From Aldehydirespirator sp965220645 (GTDB lineage: Bacteria > Actinomycetota > Acidimicrobiia > Acidimicrobiales > Aldehydirespiratoraceae), in NCBI GenBank assembly GCA_965220645.1, contig OZ244836.1, positions 1,922,001-1,986,000 on the forward strand: a stretch of 64,000 bases of DNA. Reading direction: 5' to 3'. Each line of letters begins with the position of its first letter. Positions within the stretch are counted from its first letter, which is position 1. Under the pieces are notes generated by a model that worked only from the letters and a program-made list of their open reading frames with translations, was not told the origin of the DNA and searched no databases. Positions 17,472 to 25,838 of this stretch are shown piece after piece. The translations under genes were made by a program, and so were the position numbers.

Positions 17472-17477
17472 AGTGTA
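17472..17477 (-). promoter_or_regulatory. Predicted -10 element (leaderless) of the HAD-like gene
   Basis: Minus-strand TACACT ends 8 nt before ATG 17463. The divergent gap to the ThDP gene (17464-17594) is otherwise without a recognised feature. Confidence 0.5.
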
Positions 17478-17594
17478 ACGATCTGATGACGGGCTTGGGG
17501 CCGACTCGTCCCCACTTGAAGTGTCAGCCTGCCCGATGAGTTCTTGTATTTGATCGACTATATGATGCTGCCGGCGCTGTCGGATGGAGATCCA

Positions 17595-19259
17595 ATGTCT
17601 GAAGCCTCGGGCGATCTGCTGGGACGCTGCGTCCTCGCGGACGCGATCGGTGCGGCGGGGATCGGCGCCGTGTTCACGGTTGCCGGGGGACATTTCCTGC
17701 CGACGTATCACGAACTCGGCCGTTCCGGCGCCGCGACCGTGGTCCCAGCCCGCCACGAACAGGGGGCTGGGTACATGGCATCCGGCTATGCGCTGGTCAA
17801 GGGCGAGCCCGGTGTCGTCCTGGCCGGCGCTCCTGGACCTGGTGCTACGAACCTGGTCACCTCGGTTGCCAACGCCCAGGCCGACTCCATCCCGTTGCTG
17901 GTCCTCACCGCACAGGTCGACAGGCGATACGTCCACCGCAACATCCTCCAGCACTGCGACAACGTCGGGTTGTTCGCGCCGTTCTGCAAGAGTTCCGTGC
18001 AGGCGGCCTCGCTCGACGAGGTCCCCAACCTCATTGCCACGGGCCTGCAACTTGCCGCGTCCGGGCGCCCCGGTCCGGTACACATCGCCTTGCCCCAGAA
18101 CCTTCAGGCTGACACCGTGGGGCGGACCGAAACGCTCTCGCCCGTGGCCGACACGGGCGCCGCTCCAACAGCCGCCGCTGTCGACGAACTCGTCGAACGC
18201 CTCGAACGCTCCCAGCGGCCGGCCGTCCTCGCCGGTCACGGAGTGCTTCGCAGCCATGGCAGTGCAGATCTGGCAGTCCTGTGCGAGCGACTCGGCGCGC
18301 CGGTGGCTACGAGCCGCTCCGGCATCGGCAGCATCTCAACCGCCCATCCGCGCAGCGTCGGGATGCTGGGCTTCTACGGCACCGACACAGCCCGCGAGGC
18401 CGTCGGCTCGGCCGACCTGGTGCTCATCGCCGGGTGCGCGCTGGGCGAGCAGACAACCTTCGGGTGGCGTTCGGACCTGTTCGCCGCGGGGGCGCAGTTG
18501 GTGCAAATCGACGCGGACGCCTCACAGTTCAACCGGGTCTATGGGGTCGACCAGGGAGTCGTGGGCAGCGCGGGTGCGGTGCTCGCCGCCGCTGCGGATC
18601 GCGTCGTGCCGCGTGAGCCTTGGTTCACCCGGAAGCCGCCCCGCACATCGCCGCAGAACGATCCCGCTCGGGGCCTGAGCGCAGCCTCCGTGATCGCCGC
18701 ACTGAACAAGGCCGCGCCGGATGGAGCGGTGGTTTCGGCCGACATTGGGAACCACCGGCTGTGGGTGTGCGAGCAACTCGATGTGAGCAGGCCCGAAGGC
18801 TTGCTCCAATCCTGCGAATTCGACGCCATGGGCTTCAGCCTTCCGGCTGCGATCGGGGCCGCGGTCGCCCTGCCCGGCACGCCGGTGGTGGCGATCGCCG
18901 GTGACGGGGGCTTCGTACACACGATGGGCGAACTTGTCGTGGCTCAGGACCTGGGACTGCCGCTGGTGGCGGTCGTGTTCGTTGATGGCGCCCTCGGAAT
19001 CCTGCGTCATCAGGCCGAGGGGATGTACGGCGAGGATCACTTCGTGCGCCTGGGGTCTATCGACTTCGCTGCGGTCGCGCAGGCCTTCGGCGTCGCGGCT
19101 CGCACCGTCGCCGACGAAACCGACCTCGACAGCGCGTTCGAATGGGCCCTGTCGCTGAAAGGGCCGGCGCTCCTCGCGGTCGCCATCGATCCCGAAGAGG
19201 TGTTCCCGCCCCTGCGCAGCAAGATCGAGCAACGCAAGATCGACTTGATGGGGCAGTAG
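17595..19259 (+). CDS. Thiamine-diphosphate-dependent enzyme, acetolactate synthase-like
   Basis: A 554-residue ThDP enzyme with the three-domain layout of acetolactate synthase/benzoylformate decarboxylase. The N-terminal Pyr domain has the catalytic Glu in ARHEQGAGYMASGYA, the central domain reads PVHIALPQNLQ, and the C-terminal PP domain has GDGGFVHTMGELVVA. The metal-binding Asn after GDG is Asp here (VVFVDGALGIL). The frame is open from 17544, but ATG 17595 has GGAG 5 nt upstream. No small regulatory subunit gene follows; instead an AA_synth gene starts 20 nt later, so a catabolic decarboxylase/lyase is more likely than branched-chain amino acid synthesis. Confidence 0.88.
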   Translation: MSEASGDLLGRCVLADAIGAAGIGAVFTVAGGHFLPTYHELGRSGAATVVPARHEQGAGYMASGYALVKGEPGVVLAGAPGPGATNLVTSVANAQADSIPLLVLTAQVDRRYVHRNILQHCDNVGLFAPFCKSSVQAASLDEVPNLIATGLQLAASGRPGPVHIALPQNLQADTVGRTETLSPVADTGAAPTAAAVDELVERLERSQRPAVLAGHGVLRSHGSADLAVLCERLGAPVATSRSGIGSISTAHPRSVGMLGFYGTDTAREAVGSADLVLIAGCALGEQTTFGWRSDLFAAGAQLVQIDADASQFNRVYGVDQGVVGSAGAVLAAAADRVVPREPWFTRKPPRTSPQNDPARGLSAASVIAALNKAAPDGAVVSADIGNHRLWVCEQLDVSRPEGLLQSCEFDAMGFSLPAAIGAAVALPGTPVVAIAGDGGFVHTMGELVVAQDLGLPLVAVVFVDGALGILRHQAEGMYGEDHFVRLGSIDFAAVAQAFGVAARTVADETDLDSAFEWALSLKGPALLAVAIDPEEVFPPLRSKIEQRKIDLMGQ

Positions 19260-19278
19260 GACGCTGAGTGGAGGCCAC

Positions 19279-19869
19279 ATGTACGAGATCCGCAAGATCC
19301 ATGTCGCGACCGAGGAGATCCGCTCGGAGGCAGGCCGCCCGGTCGAGCCGCCCCTGACCACGGTGATCGTGGCCGCGGTGATGCGCAATCCCTGGGCCGG
19401 CCGTCCCTTCGTGGAGGACCTGCATCCCGACATCGGTGGATTCGCCTACGACCTCGGAGCGCTTCTGGCTGACCGCCTGGTGGACGCCTTCGGCTCCCCC
19501 GACGCCGTGGAGGCGTACGGCAAGTCCTCGGTGGTGGGTGTGGACGGCGAGATCGAGCACGCCAACGCCATGGTCCACACGCTGATGTTCGGCGATCCGA
19601 TCCGCGCCCGGGTCGACGGGGCCAGCACCCTGGTGTTCGCCAACACACGCGGCGGGCCGGGCGCGTCGATCATCGTGCCCATGGTCCACAAGCGCGAGAT
19701 GCTGGTTCGGACCCATTACCACACCGCCCAGACGGCGATCGCGGACGCTCCCCGGGCCGACGAGGTGGTAGTGGCGCTCGCGGGCGCCAGCCGCGGCCGG
19801 CCCTTCCCCCGCATTGGGGACCGCGACCTCGACCGGGCCGACAGCCAAGCGGCCCGGGCCCGGGCCTGA
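19279..19869 (+). CDS. Amino acid synthesis (AA_synth, DUF1185) family protein
   Basis: A 196-residue protein I assign to the AA_synth family (Pfam PF06684) from the characteristic start IRKIHVATEEIRSEAGRPV, then TTVIVAAVMRNPWAGRPFVEDL, YGKSSVVGVDGEIEHANAMVHT and FANTRGGPGASIIVPM. The biochemical role is not established despite the family name. Members are commonly found in catabolic clusters with amidohydrolases and transporters, as here. It follows the ThDP gene by 19 nt and ends 1 nt before the convergent GntR regulator gene. Confidence 0.85.
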   Translation: MYEIRKIHVATEEIRSEAGRPVEPPLTTVIVAAVMRNPWAGRPFVEDLHPDIGGFAYDLGALLADRLVDAFGSPDAVEAYGKSSVVGVDGEIEHANAMVHTLMFGDPIRARVDGASTLVFANTRGGPGASIIVPMVHKREMLVRTHYHTAQTAIADAPRADEVVVALAGASRGRPFPRIGDRDLDRADSQAARARA

Positions 19870-19870
19870 G

Positions 19871-20557
19871 TCAGGCCGTCTTCTGCTCGACCTCGATCTC
19901 TGCCACCGCTAACGCGTCGCCGAGCGCCGCTATGGCGTGGGCTCGATGCTTCTGGCTCTCGTCAATGAACGTTTCGACATCGCCGTTGGCGATCGCCTGC
20001 ATCATCCTCTGATGCTGGTCGTGCACGAGTTGACGGTTCTCCGGTGACATCAGGTAGCGCAAGCGGTAACGGTCCGACGAGTCCCACAGGATGCGCAGAA
20101 CCCGCACCAGCTGCGGCATCTGCGCCGCCTCGAACAGGGTGAAGTGGAACCGTCGGTTCACCGCGGTCAGGGATATGACGTCGTCTTGCGCCCCGTCCAT
20201 TTCGTGGACGATCTCACGCAGGTGGGCCACCGTGTCACCCCGCAATCGCGGGATGGCTCTCCGCACGGCTTCGGTCTCAAGAAGTTCCCTGATCCGGTAT
20301 ATCTCGACGAGATCGTCCACATCGAGGGTCGCCACCACATAGCCGCGGTGGGGTCGGTAGTGAACGTGGCCCTCGCCTTCGAGGATCCGCAGCGCTTCCC
20401 GCACGGGCACCGCCGACACTCCCAGCTCTTCGCCCAACGCGTCCGGCCGGATGGAGACACCCGGAGCGAGGCGCCCGTCAAGGAGCTGCTGGCGCATCTC
20501 CGCTAGCACTGCCTCCTGCGCGGTCTTGGGCCGCTCAAATGAACTCACAGTGCCCAA
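19871..20557 (-). CDS. GntR-family transcriptional regulator, FadR/FCD type
   Basis: A 228-residue regulator. The winged helix-turn-helix spans about residues 10-75 (LGEELGVSAVPVREALRILEGEG, then HRGYVV), followed by an FCD ligand-binding helical domain with IYRIRELLETEAVRRA, NRRFHFTLFEAA and HDQHQRMMQAI; FCD domains bind carboxylates with a metal. It diverges from the NMT1-type binding protein gene across an 83-nt gap that holds a near-consensus promoter with a palindrome in its spacer, so it probably controls the transporter cluster and itself. Confidence 0.92.
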   Translation of the reverse strand: MGTVSSFERPKTAQEAVLAEMRQQLLDGRLAPGVSIRPDALGEELGVSAVPVREALRILEGEGHVHYRPHRGYVVATLDVDDLVEIYRIRELLETEAVRRAIPRLRGDTVAHLREIVHEMDGAQDDVISLTAVNRRFHFTLFEAAQMPQLVRVLRILWDSSDRYRLRYLMSPENRQLVHDQHQRMMQAIANGDVETFIDESQKHRAHAIAALGDALAVAEIEVEQKTA

Positions 20558-20578
20558 TCATGCCACAGACGCGCGGAC

Positions 20579-20607
20579 TTGACATCCGATTGATGATTTC
20601 ATATAGA
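20579..20607 (+). promoter_or_regulatory. Strong sigma-70-type promoter of the NMT1-type importer operon
   Basis: TTGACA at 20579-20584 and TATAGA at 20602-20607 are separated by exactly 17 nt. A GGAGGGAG ribosome binding site follows just before ATG 20641. It is the closest to consensus of any promoter I found in this window. Confidence 0.75.
20593..20602. promoter_or_regulatory. Candidate GntR operator palindrome
   Basis: ATGA-TT-TCAT forms a short inverted repeat inside the spacer of the promoter at 20579-20607, next to the divergent GntR gene. Position suggests repression by promoter occlusion, but a 4-bp arm is short. Confidence 0.3.
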
Positions 20608-20640
20608 GTTTGCCAGTCTCAAGACCGGAGGGAGACCATC

Positions 20641-21888
20641 ATGAACGAGACCAGGAATCCGACCAGTCGGCTAGAGGCCGAGCTCGCGCGGCCGTGGCCC
20701 GATCGGCCCTTAAGCGCAGCGAACAAGAGCGGGAAACTGCGGCCTTGGCGCTGGCTAGCGGTGTTGTTGGCCGCGGCTCTGCTGTTCACCGCCTGCGGCG
20801 ACGACGACGATGAAGAGCCGGCAGCCCCGGCGGAGGCGCCCGCGGAGGAGCCCGCTGCGGAGCCGGCGCCCGAGCCTGAGCCCGAGCCGGCGGCTGAACC
20901 CGAGCCCGCGCCCGAGCCTGAGCCCGCTGAGGAACCCGAGCCTGAGCCGGCGGCTCCCCCCGAACCGATCGACATCAGGCTGGTCACCTGGGGTGGCGGC
21001 AAGTTCATCGACTTCATCGACCTGTATGTGGCCGAGGAGAACGGCTACTTCGCCGAGGCCGGCGTGAACCTCGAGCAGCTTCCTGGTGCCGGCGCTGGTG
21101 ACGCTGTGAAGCAGGTTGTCGCCGGCAACGCCGACATCGCCATGGCCGACGCCCTGTCCGGGTTCTTCGCCACCATCGCGGGCGCCGAGCTCGAGGGTAT
21201 CTACTGCCCGTACACGCAGAACTGGATGACCATGCTCGTCAACACAGCATCCGGCATCGAGTCTCCGGCGGATCTGGAGGGCAAGACCGTCGCAGTGACG
21301 TCGCAGGCCTCCACCAGCAAGTGGTACGCCGCGCTGTTGCTTGCGGACAACGGCGTCACCGAGGACGACGTGACCTTCGCGGCCACCGGTATCGCCTTCG
21401 GTGAGGCCCTGCTGAGCGGGAACGCCCAGGCCGCGTCGACATGGGGCTCGATCAACTGGGCCCTGCTCGAGGCGGGCGGCATCCCCGATGACCAGATCGG
21501 CGACTACGAGATCTGGCAGTACACGCAGGTGCCGGGCCCCAACGACGTGTACTTCTCCAACCGGAGCTGGGTCGATGAGAACGAGGACGGTGTAGCCCGC
21601 TTCATTGACGCTCTGGAGAAGGCCAAGGTATGGATCCAGGAGAACCCTGAGGCTGCGGCTGAGATCGGCTCCCGCTACGCGGTCGGCGCCGACAACATGG
21701 ATCGCAACCTCGCGGTGATCGACTACCGGATCCAGATGCAGACCAACGGCCCCGGTGTCGCCGAGAACGGAATGGGTTGGTGCGACGTGCCGACAATCCA
21801 GGACGTGGCCGACCAGGCCGCCGAACTGGGCATCCTCACCGACTCGGTAGACGCATCGACGGTGATCTCCAACCGGTTCATCAACTAG
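20641..21888 (+). CDS. NMT1/THI5-like ABC transporter substrate-binding lipoprotein
   Basis: A 415-residue lipoprotein. The signal region RPWRWLAVLLAAALLFTACG ends in a lipobox with the acylated Cys; about 31 residues precede it, longer than usual, yet the strong ribosome binding site fixes ATG 20641. A run of Asp/Glu and a roughly 50-residue linker made almost only of P, E and A follows. The binding domain starts at IDIRLVTWGGGKFIDF and shows AVKQVVAGNADIAMADALSG and LEGKTVAVTSQASTSKWYAA, typical of the NMT1/SsuA class that binds pyrimidines, sulfonates, nitrate and similar solutes. ATPase and permease genes follow. Confidence 0.9.
   Translation: MNETRNPTSRLEAELARPWPDRPLSAANKSGKLRPWRWLAVLLAAALLFTACGDDDDEEPAAPAEAPAEEPAAEPAPEPEPEPAAEPEPAPEPEPAEEPEPEPAAPPEPIDIRLVTWGGGKFIDFIDLYVAEENGYFAEAGVNLEQLPGAGAGDAVKQVVAGNADIAMADALSGFFATIAGAELEGIYCPYTQNWMTMLVNTASGIESPADLEGKTVAVTSQASTSKWYAALLLADNGVTEDDVTFAATGIAFGEALLSGNAQAASTWGSINWALLEAGGIPDDQIGDYEIWQYTQVPGPNDVYFSNRSWVDENEDGVARFIDALEKAKVWIQENPEAAAEIGSRYAVGADNMDRNLAVIDYRIQMQTNGPGVAENGMGWCDVPTIQDVADQAAELGILTDSVDASTVISNRFIN
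20690..20736. repeat. Dispersed 47-bp repeat, copy A
   Basis: This 47-bp stretch matches 52232-52278 with four mismatches; its last 23 bp (20714-20736) are identical to 52256-52278. Here it lies inside the coding sequence of the lipoprotein N-terminal extension; the other copy is non-coding, upstream of dapB. Confidence 0.6.
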
Positions 21889-21944
21889 ATCGACAACTAG
21901 CCTGACCCGGCGGGCAGCGCAGTCCGCCGGGTCGGGGGCACAGC

Positions 21945-22727
21945 GTGAACGACAAGACCGGAGAACTCTCGGGGCGCGGCCACATCGAGATTGACGGCCT
22001 CACCAAGACGTACGCGTCCGACGCGGGCGACATCACGGCCCTGGAGGGCATCGACTTCGATATCGCGCCACGGGAGTTCGTCGGCATTGTCGGACCCAGC
22101 GGATGCGGCAAGAGCACCCTCCTTCGCTGTGTGGGCGGCCTCATTGCTCCTTCCCTCGGGGAAGTGCGCATCGGCGGCGACGTGGTGACCGAGCCGGACC
22201 CGCGCATCGGCTACGTGTTCCAGCAGGCCGTCCTGCTGCCGTGGCGCAGGGTCTTGGACAACGTGTTGCTTCCTTTCGAGATCGCGGGCCGACCCACCGG
22301 GGAGAACAGAGCCAAGGCTCTGGAAGTTCTGGAGATGGTGGGCCTGTCGGAGTACTTGAACCATCGACCGGGTGAGCTGTCGGGCGGTATGCAGCAGCGG
22401 GTGTCGGTGGCCCGGGCACTGGCGGTGGAGCCGTCGATCCTGCTGATGGATGAGCCCTTCGGCGCCCTCGACGCCCAGACCCGCGATTCGATGAACGTAG
22501 AACTCCTCCGCATCTGGCATGAGTCGCAGACCACGGTGGTGTTCGTCACCCACGACATCGGCGAGGCGCTATTCCTGTCCGACCGGGTGATGGTGATGTC
22601 GGTCCGGCCGGGACGGGTCCAGGACGTTATCGACGTCGACCTCCCGAGGCCCCGGACGTTCACCGAGGTGGAGGCGGACGAGCAGTTCTGGACGCTACGT
22701 CAGCGGATACGGGAGCAGTTGAATTGA
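21945..22727 (+). CDS. ABC transporter ATP-binding protein, SsuB/TauB type
   Basis: A 260-residue ATPase of the nitrate/sulfonate/taurine/pyrimidine importer class. Walker A is GPSGCGKST (50-58), the Q-loop is GYVFQQAVLLPWRRVLDNV, the signature is LSGGMQQRVSVARALA, Walker B is ILLMDEPFGALD and the H-loop is VFVTHDIGEALFLSDR. The start is GTG at 21945, 57 nt after the binding-protein stop. The stop overlaps the TTG start of the permease gene, indicating coupled translation. Confidence 0.93.
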   Translation: MNDKTGELSGRGHIEIDGLTKTYASDAGDITALEGIDFDIAPREFVGIVGPSGCGKSTLLRCVGGLIAPSLGEVRIGGDVVTEPDPRIGYVFQQAVLLPWRRVLDNVLLPFEIAGRPTGENRAKALEVLEMVGLSEYLNHRPGELSGGMQQRVSVARALAVEPSILLMDEPFGALDAQTRDSMNVELLRIWHESQTTVVFVTHDIGEALFLSDRVMVMSVRPGRVQDVIDVDLPRPRTFTEVEADEQFWTLRQRIREQLN

Positions 22728-23539
22728 GGCGCCTGTTGAGAGCTCTGCGTTCGGAGGCCTGGCTCGGCCGGCTGCTCGTGATCGTGTCCGCGGTGGTGCT
22801 CATCGTTGTGTGGCACTTCTGGGCTCGCACGAACTCTCCTTTGATACTTCCCGAGCCGGGACCGGTTCTTGAGCGCCTGCTCGACTATGTGGGCTCGGGC
22901 CGGGCCACTCCCCACATATGGATCACCGTTCAGGAGATCGTCCTGGGGTTCGCGCTCGGCGGCCTGGCCGGGATCGGGCTGGGCACCCTGGCTTCGGAGT
23001 TCGGCATCGCCCGTCGGGTGATCATGCCCTACGTCATCGTCACCCAGGCCTTGCCGAAATTCGCGCTCGCGCCCATCCTGGTCATCTGGTTCGGGTTCGG
23101 CATGACCCCCAAGGTGATCATCGCGGCCCTGATTGCCTTCTTCCCCCTGCTGGAGAACACCTATCTCGGCCTCACAACAGCTCCAGCAGAGATGCTGGAG
23201 CTGTTCAGGGCGCTGCGGGCCGGACGCTGGACGACCCTGACCAAGTGCAAGGCCCTGCACGCGGTCCCGGCAGTCTTCAGCGGGCTGCGGGTGGCATTGA
23301 TGCTTGCCCTGGTCGGTGCGGTGGTAGCGGAGTACGTGGGGGCCAACAAGGGACTGGGCGCCTTGATCATCGTGTCGCAGGGCACTCTCGACACCGAGTT
23401 GATGTTCGTGGCGTTCGTGCAGCTCACCGTTCTCGGGCTGCTTCTCGACCAGGCCCACGGTCTGGTGTACCGGCTCGTGATGCGGCGCCTGTACGGCTCG
23501 GTCGGCGCGGAGATGCGGGCTGCGGGTGTGTCGGTATGA
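22724..23539 (+). CDS. ABC transporter permease, SsuC/TauC type
   Basis: A 271-residue membrane protein with about six hydrophobic segments, beginning VIVSAVVLIVVWHFWA and including VLGFALGGLAGIGLGTLAS. The EAA loop region reads FFPLLENTYLGLTTAPAEMLELFRALRA, as in the SsuC/ThiX-like family. It starts with TTG at 22724, overlapping the ATPase stop by 4 nt. With the two upstream genes it forms one complete importer. The next gene, an LLM oxidoreductase, starts 44 nt after its stop, so uptake and a first oxidation step may be co-expressed. Confidence 0.9.
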   Translation: MRRLLRALRSEAWLGRLLVIVSAVVLIVVWHFWARTNSPLILPEPGPVLERLLDYVGSGRATPHIWITVQEIVLGFALGGLAGIGLGTLASEFGIARRVIMPYVIVTQALPKFALAPILVIWFGFGMTPKVIIAALIAFFPLLENTYLGLTTAPAEMLELFRALRAGRWTTLTKCKALHAVPAVFSGLRVALMLALVGAVVAEYVGANKGLGALIIVSQGTLDTELMFVAFVQLTVLGLLLDQAHGLVYRLVMRRLYGSVGAEMRAAGVSV

Positions 23540-23582
23540 GGGACGCGAGCAGCCCATCACCTCCGGGAGGCCGGATCAGCTG

Positions 23583-24569
23583 ATGGACTTCGGTTGGCGT
23601 GTGCCGTCCTACGCCGGGCCCCGCACCACTGCCGCCTCGGCTCGACGGTTGGTGCCCTACTTCGCCCGAGTCGAGGAGGCTGGTTTCACCGGCCTTTGGG
23701 TGATCGACCACCTGCTCGTGGCTCCCAACGTCTACTCGGTGGCCTGGCAGGATCCGATGATCACTCTGGCGGTTGCCGCGGGCGCCACCGAGCGGATTCG
23801 CTTGGGCACGGCCATCCTGTGCGCACCGTTCCGGCACCCCACCATCACCGCCAAAGAGGTCGCCAGCCTCGACAGCTTCTCCGGCGGCGGGCGAGTGATA
23901 CTGGGCGTCGGCACCGGTCACGACGACATGGAGTTCGCGTCGGTTGGCCTGGCCCGGCGCGAGCGGGGGCGGCGCACCGACGAGGCCTTGGAGCTGATCC
24001 GGCTGCTGCTCAGCACTGACGAGGTGAGCTTCCGGGGCGACTACTACAGCGTCGCCGACGGCACCACCCTCTATCCCCGACCCACCCAGGCGATCCCGAT
24101 CTGGATCGGCGGCGGCTCGCAGGTTCACGTCGTCGACAATGTCGACACGCCCAACATGGCACCGGCCGTGCTGGCCCGCATCGGCCGGCACGACGGCTGG
24201 ATATGCCGCTCGAGCGGCACCAGCCGCGAGATCGTCGCCGACGACATCGCCTCGGTTAGCAACTACCTGGGCGCGCGGCGGGACATGAGCACCTTCACCA
24301 TGTCGCACGCCCAGTGGCTCCACATCGTCGACTCGACCGACCGCGAGCGCGTGATCACTGAGCAACTCGCCGCATATCGAACGGTGATGGACGTAAAGCG
24401 CTCCGACGAGGACCTCATGAACGCCTACCTGTTCGGCACCATCGACGAGATGATCGCCCGTGTCAGGGGCTTGGCCGCGGCCGGAATCGATCACTTGATC
24501 CTCAACCCGCTCACCGACGACCCCGCTCAGATCGACCTGTTCGCCGACAAGATCATGGCCAACATCTGA
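23583..24569 (+). CDS. LLM-class flavin/F420-dependent oxidoreductase
   Basis: A 328-residue luciferase-like TIM-barrel oxidoreductase. Signatures are MDFGWRVPSYAGP, GLWVIDHLLVAPN, RLGTAILCAPFRHP, VILGVGTGHDDMEFASVG and PIWIGGGSQ. It should use FMN or F420 to oxidise or reduce a small substrate. ATG 23583 is preferred because homology-like sequence starts there; the frame is also open to a GTG at 23526 inside the permease gene. Lying between the importer and an enamidase-like hydrolase, it may introduce or remove the double bond or oxygen that makes the ring hydrolysable. Confidence 0.85.
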   Translation: MDFGWRVPSYAGPRTTAASARRLVPYFARVEEAGFTGLWVIDHLLVAPNVYSVAWQDPMITLAVAAGATERIRLGTAILCAPFRHPTITAKEVASLDSFSGGGRVILGVGTGHDDMEFASVGLARRERGRRTDEALELIRLLLSTDEVSFRGDYYSVADGTTLYPRPTQAIPIWIGGGSQVHVVDNVDTPNMAPAVLARIGRHDGWICRSSGTSREIVADDIASVSNYLGARRDMSTFTMSHAQWLHIVDSTDRERVITEQLAAYRTVMDVKRSDEDLMNAYLFGTIDEMIARVRGLAAAGIDHLILNPLTDDPAQIDLFADKIMANI

Positions 24570-24646
24570 GGCCCACCAGTTCTCGCGGCCCGCTGAGCGG
24601 GGCCGGGCCGTCCACGACCGAACGACACCCCCGGGGAGTTCAGCCA

Positions 24647-25810
24647 ATGCAACTCGTACTGCACAACATCGGCCAGGTGCTCACGGGCGTTCTTGACGCG
24701 CCGACGCTCGACACCGACACCATCGTTATCGACGACGGGCACATCACTTCGCTCGATGACGGCGCGGCCACCACCGCCGACACCGTGGTCGACTGCAAGG
24801 GCATGACGGTTGCCCCCGGCCTCGTTGACACCCATGTGCACCCCACCCTGGGCGACTACGCGCCGAAACAGCAGTCGACGGGATACCTGGAGCGCATGAT
24901 GCACGGGGCGGTCACCCGCGCGATATCCGCCGGAGAGGTCCACGCACCGGGACGGTCCGGCGCGGAGTCGGCGCTCGGTATCGCTCTCGGCGCGTTCCAC
25001 TCGTTCGAGCACCACAGGCCCTCAGGCATCAAGGTTCACGGGGGAGCGATGCTGCTGGAGAAGGACACCGACTTCTCCCACATAGACCGGGCCTTCGCCT
25101 CGGGCATGCGGATCATCGGCGAGATCGGTGTCGGCTCGCTCAAGGACCCGGTGCGTGCCGGGGAACTGTCGACGCACGCCCGCCAGCTCGGCATGACTGT
25201 CCACATGCACTGCGGTTGCACCTCCGACCGGGGTCCCGGTGGCGACGAGCATCCCTATTTCTCAGCTGAGGACGTCCTTACGGCGGTTCCGTCCATCGCG
25301 TCGCACGCCAACACGTTCGCCTCCCTGTCCGACGACGACATCGACATGCTCTGTGGCTCCGACGGCCCGCCGTTCGTAGAGGTGGTACAGGCCGGCGGCA
25401 CCAGGCCGATGCTGCGAGTGGTGGAGGGACTCGCTGACCGGGACGAGCTTGATCGGCTGCTCATCGGCACGGACACGCCCACCGGCTATGGCGTCACATC
25501 GCTCGGCGTCCTCAAGACCATCGGTGATGTCTGCTCGCTGGCCGGAGTCGCGCCGGAGACGGCGTGGGCTGTCGCGTCGGGCCAGGCTGCCAGGGCCTTC
25601 GGATCCGACGGCAACGTGATCGCTCCGGGGACCGTGGCCGACATCGTCGTGATGGACACCTCGCTGGGCTCCGTCTGCGACACCGCGGTGGAGGCCATCT
25701 CGGCTGGGGAATTCCCCGGCGTGGCCGTGGTGATCACCGACGGAGTTGTGCGGGTGCGGGGTTCGCTGTGCACCCTGCGGGCTCGCCGGGTGGCCGAGAT
25801 AGAAGGCTGA
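24647..25810 (+). CDS. Enamidase-like amidohydrolase
   Basis: A 387-residue amidohydrolase-superfamily enzyme. Metal ligands H63 and H65 are in GLVDTHVHPTLGDYAPKQQ, with the later GIKVHGGAMLLEKD, VHMHCGCTSDRG, SIASHANTF and LIGTDTPTGYGVTSLG. The sequence from GDYAPKQ through VHGGAMLLEK to TLGSV-like MDTSLGSVCDTAVEAI strongly recalls enamidase of the nicotinate fermentation pathway, which opens the ring of a tetrahydro-oxonicotinate. An N-heterocyclic lactam substrate is therefore plausible. It is the last gene of the plus-strand cluster and converges on a CoA-transferase gene. Confidence 0.83.
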   Translation: MQLVLHNIGQVLTGVLDAPTLDTDTIVIDDGHITSLDDGAATTADTVVDCKGMTVAPGLVDTHVHPTLGDYAPKQQSTGYLERMMHGAVTRAISAGEVHAPGRSGAESALGIALGAFHSFEHHRPSGIKVHGGAMLLEKDTDFSHIDRAFASGMRIIGEIGVGSLKDPVRAGELSTHARQLGMTVHMHCGCTSDRGPGGDEHPYFSAEDVLTAVPSIASHANTFASLSDDDIDMLCGSDGPPFVEVVQAGGTRPMLRVVEGLADRDELDRLLIGTDTPTGYGVTSLGVLKTIGDVCSLAGVAPETAWAVASGQAARAFGSDGNVIAPGTVADIVVMDTSLGSVCDTAVEAISAGEFPGVAVVITDGVVRVRGSLCTLRARRVAEIEG

Positions 25811-25838
25811 CGGCCAAAGAAGGCTTACGGAGCGCTGG

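Noticed and set aside
17595..19259. Acetolactate synthase for branched-chain amino acid synthesis
   Set aside because: No ilvN or ilvC follows; the neighbours are a catabolic regulator, transporter and AA_synth gene, and the PP-domain Asn is changed.
24647..25810. Canonical nicotinate fermentation pathway
   Set aside because: Only the enamidase-like step resembles it; hydroxymutase, hydroxylase and reductase genes are missing.
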